The notes under the pieces are model-generated. The model was not told the origin of the DNA. It worked only from the letters and a program-made list of their open reading frames with translations, and ran no database searches. From positions 7,222,060 to 7,286,059 of the forward strand of contig NC_060906.1 in the NCBI RefSeq assembly GCF_014805685.1: 64,000 nt of DNA. Reading direction: 5' to 3'. This DNA comes from Silurus meridionalis. Its lineage: Eukaryota; Chordata; Actinopteri; Siluriformes; Siluridae. Below are positions 42,086 through 64,000 of this stretch, in pieces. Made by a program: the position numbers and the translations under genes. The number at the start of each line of letters is the position of its first letter. Within the stretch, counting starts at the first letter, position 1.

Positions 42086-43950
42086 GGAAAAGTCAGGCGT
42101 CGCAAAACTTTCAGCCACCAAAAAAAAGCAGGAAGAGTCATATCATTTGTCATCTATTTGAGGGACAAGCACCATGGGGCTGCTTACAGGCTCCTGGGAC
42201 TGGTGAAAAGCCACTGTGTACTCCCAGCCCTAGTTCACCTTCAAAACCAAAAGTAAAAGTAGAAGTTCTGTAGAAGTTGCAAACCAGCAGGACTTTTATA
42301 TTGTTTCTAGCCCATGTTATTATCATGTGGTCGACGATTTGATTCAGCCTCATGATGGGAAAACTTGATAAAAGACATTTCAGTCTATGCAGGGAATTTA
42401 GTGCCTCGATCAATCAGAGTCTGACTCAGCAGATTTCACAGACCCTCACCACCCCTAGCCCTTTTTTTTTTTTTATAAAAAAAAAAAACAAAAAAACACT
42501 AAGTGGTGGTCCATTATCTAATTGTTCAACCGTACGCATTAGTGCTTGATTAAGGAAAGTGCCTCCGCTGCTAGCACAAGGCAGACGGACCACCCGTGAT
42601 CTTTCTGTCCTACACAAATTCCTCCATATGCTTAACAAACTCTCCCATTTTACATCTTCTTCGGGATGATGTGGGTCAGAATCTGGAGAATCTATGAATC
42701 CTCAGCGCTAAATGTGGACGTGGTAGCTTAACGTTTAAGTGTGTAGACGTTTTCACAGCCGGAGACCATGAGTGCAGTGTTGCTGGAATCATTCAGATCA
42801 CTTCAATTTAATACTATGTTTAAAAAACAATATAGAACATTACAAACATGGTGGGAAGTGGTGTAGCAATGAGGGAAGGCTGAACTGAGGAAGACACGGG
42901 GGGAAAAAAGAATGAGAGGAGAAGAGTTGATCCCCAGCTTGGAGGCCAGGACACCAGTAGCTCAGAGATTAGTAACAAGCTGTTCAGAAGCGTGTTCCAT
43001 ATGGTGCACCAGTGGTCCACAAGGAGAGAAGAAGAAAGGAGCTGCAGATGATATTGACTCTAAGGTCAAACCTGAGTTTTCACCTCAAGCGTGATTGCTG
43101 TCTTTAAGACACAGTGGTGTGTTTTATCGATGAACAGAAAGGAATTTTAATGCTGAACCTCACAGGCTGGTGAATGAGTGGAAAACAAGATCAAACTCAT
43201 TTAATAACTTCTATACATAAAGACATTTATTTAGCTTGAGGGGTGAACAAAAAAAAAAAAAACAGTTCATGCTAATTCAGGTACAAAAATCATGTAAACA
43301 GGTTCACTTGGAGATGTTGTGCTGCATGTCTGCACAACATCCTGCCTCGGGTGTTTTTAATAGAAATGGAATGTTGATTACATTTCAGAGAATTTTAATT
43401 GGGGGAAAAAATTTACAGCAAAATATATTTCATTTAACTGAACATTGTAAAGACATTTTTTAAGACATTGTATAGATTTATTTATTGCTATAGGGATTAA
43501 AATCACACACACACACACACACACACTCCCTGATGTGGAATACTTCCAACCCTTTCTCCCAGGAGGAAAAAAAAGCCTGAAGAGAGGGTACACTTCTAGT
43601 GTACTCGAACAAAGGACAACATTCAATCTCATGACAAATATAGGATTCATTACAGAAATATATCCGTATATGTAAATCTCGCCAAACTTTTTTCATCCGT
43701 ACATCCTCACAGAGAGGCAGACGCAGGGACATGCGCAGCGTTTGGGGATTTAGAAACAGGAAAAATGTCTTCTGTTTTTTTTTTTCTTCCGTTCCCTACC
43801 TGTGTATATTCACGTATGTGTATTCCCAATCTTTGCGACGGCTGATAAAAATATATATATATTTATATTTTGCTGCAAAGCTAAGAATTAAACGAGTTTC
43901 CCATATTAACACTTGTAAAACAGGCACAATAGTGTCACCCTGGAGGAAAA
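42086..43950. other. Intergenic / distal 3' flank of cd2ap
   Basis: No gene recognised. Contains a T12-A12-like near-palindrome around 42466-42490 and a short (CA)n at 43504-43525. The part nearest 43950 may be cd2ap 3' UTR, which on the minus strand runs downward from 44509. Confidence 0.4.
43226..43231 (-). other. cd2ap: Candidate polyadenylation signal for cd2ap
   Basis: AATAAA on the minus strand about 1.3 kb downstream of the stop at 44510. Chance occurrence is likely enough that this remains tentative. Confidence 0.25.
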
Positions 43951-44509
43951 AACTAAAATAATAATAAAAAAAGAAAAAAGGCTAAGAGATGAAAAGAAAG
44001 CAACGAGCACTACAGCAGCCGAGTCGGTTATATGTTCCGGAGTAATCCAAACAAGCTAACATGGAAAGATTATTGCTGCTATTCGTGATAGAACATGATC
44101 CACCCCATGACATAAAAAGACGAAAACAAATCAATCCCGTCCATGACTTTATACAGCTTCAGTAGTATTAAATTGCAAATCCGCCCACGTGAAAGTGGAG
44201 CCTGCATATATCCAGCACAGTAGTATAGAATAAGGCCACAATTTGTTGACAAAACAAAAAAGAAAAAGAGAAATAGACAGCAAAGGAAAAAGACTAACAA
44301 AAAAAACATATACATCAGTCTTAATTACACCGTTCTATACCATTAAAAAAAAAAAAAAAAAAAAAAAAAAACGCTCATTATGTGCAAATGTCAATCTTAC
44401 AATTTTTGGAAAAGGTCGGAGACTCTAAGGATCGAGAGAATGATATCTGCCGCACCCGGACGTGCACCGAGTCGTCACGGCTTCGTTTCAGCAGCACACG
44501 AGTCCCACC

Positions 44510-63344
<18,835 letters not shown>

Positions 63345-63347
63345 CTG

Positions 63348-63351
<4 letters not shown>

Positions 63352-63393
<42 letters not shown>
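63352..63393. repeat. (CA)n microsatellite at a cd2ap 3' splice site
   Basis: About 21 ca units; on the transcript this is (UG)n ending about seven bases from the acceptor. Confidence 0.97.
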
Positions 63394-63395
<2 letters not shown>

Positions 63396-64000
63396 GTTAG
63401 CTGGAGCAGCTTTGACCAACCTGTGATAAAGTATGTCTGGGGATCGATCCTCCTTGACTTCTGCTTATACAGCTAGTTTTTAAAACACACACATGCATGC
63501 ACGCACACACACACACCCATCCCCACAACCAGTCAGGGCACATTTTTTCATTTGATTCACAGTGCCTGAAGGAAACAAAGCAGTTAAATGCAGCGTGACT
63601 TTCCTCTTCTCACTCACATCTTACAGATTTTGTCAGCAAACATACACTCTTTTATCACAAAGTACAACAGATACAGTGTTTACACAAAACACATTTTTGA
63701 TGCAGCGGATGCACCCCCTAAACCACTTTTTGGGATTCATGCTACACTTCTCCTTTTCTATTTTTGTGCAAGTAATGACAATAAAGTTGAATCTAATCTA
63801 ATCTAAAATGCAACTAATAAAATCTAAATACTTTATCAATATACAGAAACCACTTTTTTATTCTGTTATTACAGTAAACTACAGCATACTATACATATAT
63901 TTTATTTCATGTATATTTCTAAATAAAAAAGACATTTGTGAACATCCCATTTCATATTTTGGTCCCTATTTGCTCTTAAAATACCCGCCACTCCGAGCCG
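63394..64000. other. cd2ap intron, right edge of window
   Basis: Intron sequence upstream (in gene sense) of the second SH3. At 63735-63806 a plus-strand retroelement 3' end is visible: tttttgtgcaagtaatgaca, ataaagttgaatctaatcta, i.e. an AATAAA-like signal followed by a (TCTAA)n tail. No first-SH3 exon was seen before 64000. Confidence 0.6.

Overview
The window looks like a stretch of teleost fish chromosome. It holds two multi-exon vertebrate genes with GT-AG introns, dense Tc1/mariner, Tigger-like and hAT-like DNA transposons, LINE remnants with short-repeat tails, and many (CA)n and (TA)n microsatellites. A catfish-like or other ostariophysan fish is plausible from the repeats, but the species cannot be fixed from the sequence. 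No prokaryotic, viral or RNA-gene feature was recognised.

Two host genes converge tail to tail. ptchd4 (plus strand) has three coding exons at 8634-9188, 20499-20979 and 32869-34520. They join in frame to an 895-residue Patched-domain membrane protein ending in a class I PDZ ligand. cd2ap (minus strand) enters from beyond the right edge and ends at 44510. Sixteen in-frame coding exons encode the last 513 residues: the second and third SH3 domains, proline-rich linkers, a capping-protein interaction motif and a C-terminal coiled coil. Its first SH3 domain lies past base 64000. The pairing matches human chromosome 6p12.3, where CD2AP and PTCHD4 are neighbours, so both orthology calls support each other.

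Layout: 1-1.7 kb, LINE reverse transcriptase on the minus strand; 1.7-8.4 kb, intergenic with two dead Tc1 elements; 8.4-9.2 kb, GC-rich first exon of ptchd4; 9.2-32.9 kb, two ptchd4 introns of about 11-12 kb filled with transposons, including a three-level nest at 24.5-28.9 kb; 32.9-34.5 kb, last ptchd4 exon; 34.5-44.5 kb, intergenic with a dead Tc1 and a hAT carrying a Tigger insertion; 44.0-46.5 kb, a 1.26-1.27 kb tandem duplication covering the last coding exon of cd2ap; 46.5-63.3 kb, the remaining cd2ap exons with transposon-filled introns.

No new multi-gene system is evident. The most useful observations are the duplicated cd2ap terminal exon, whose proximal copy is frame-broken; UG-rich 3' splice sites on three successive cd2ap exons, where skipping the first two together would remove one SH3 domain in frame; and several transposon insertions whose exact boundaries are proved by empty-site copies within the same window.
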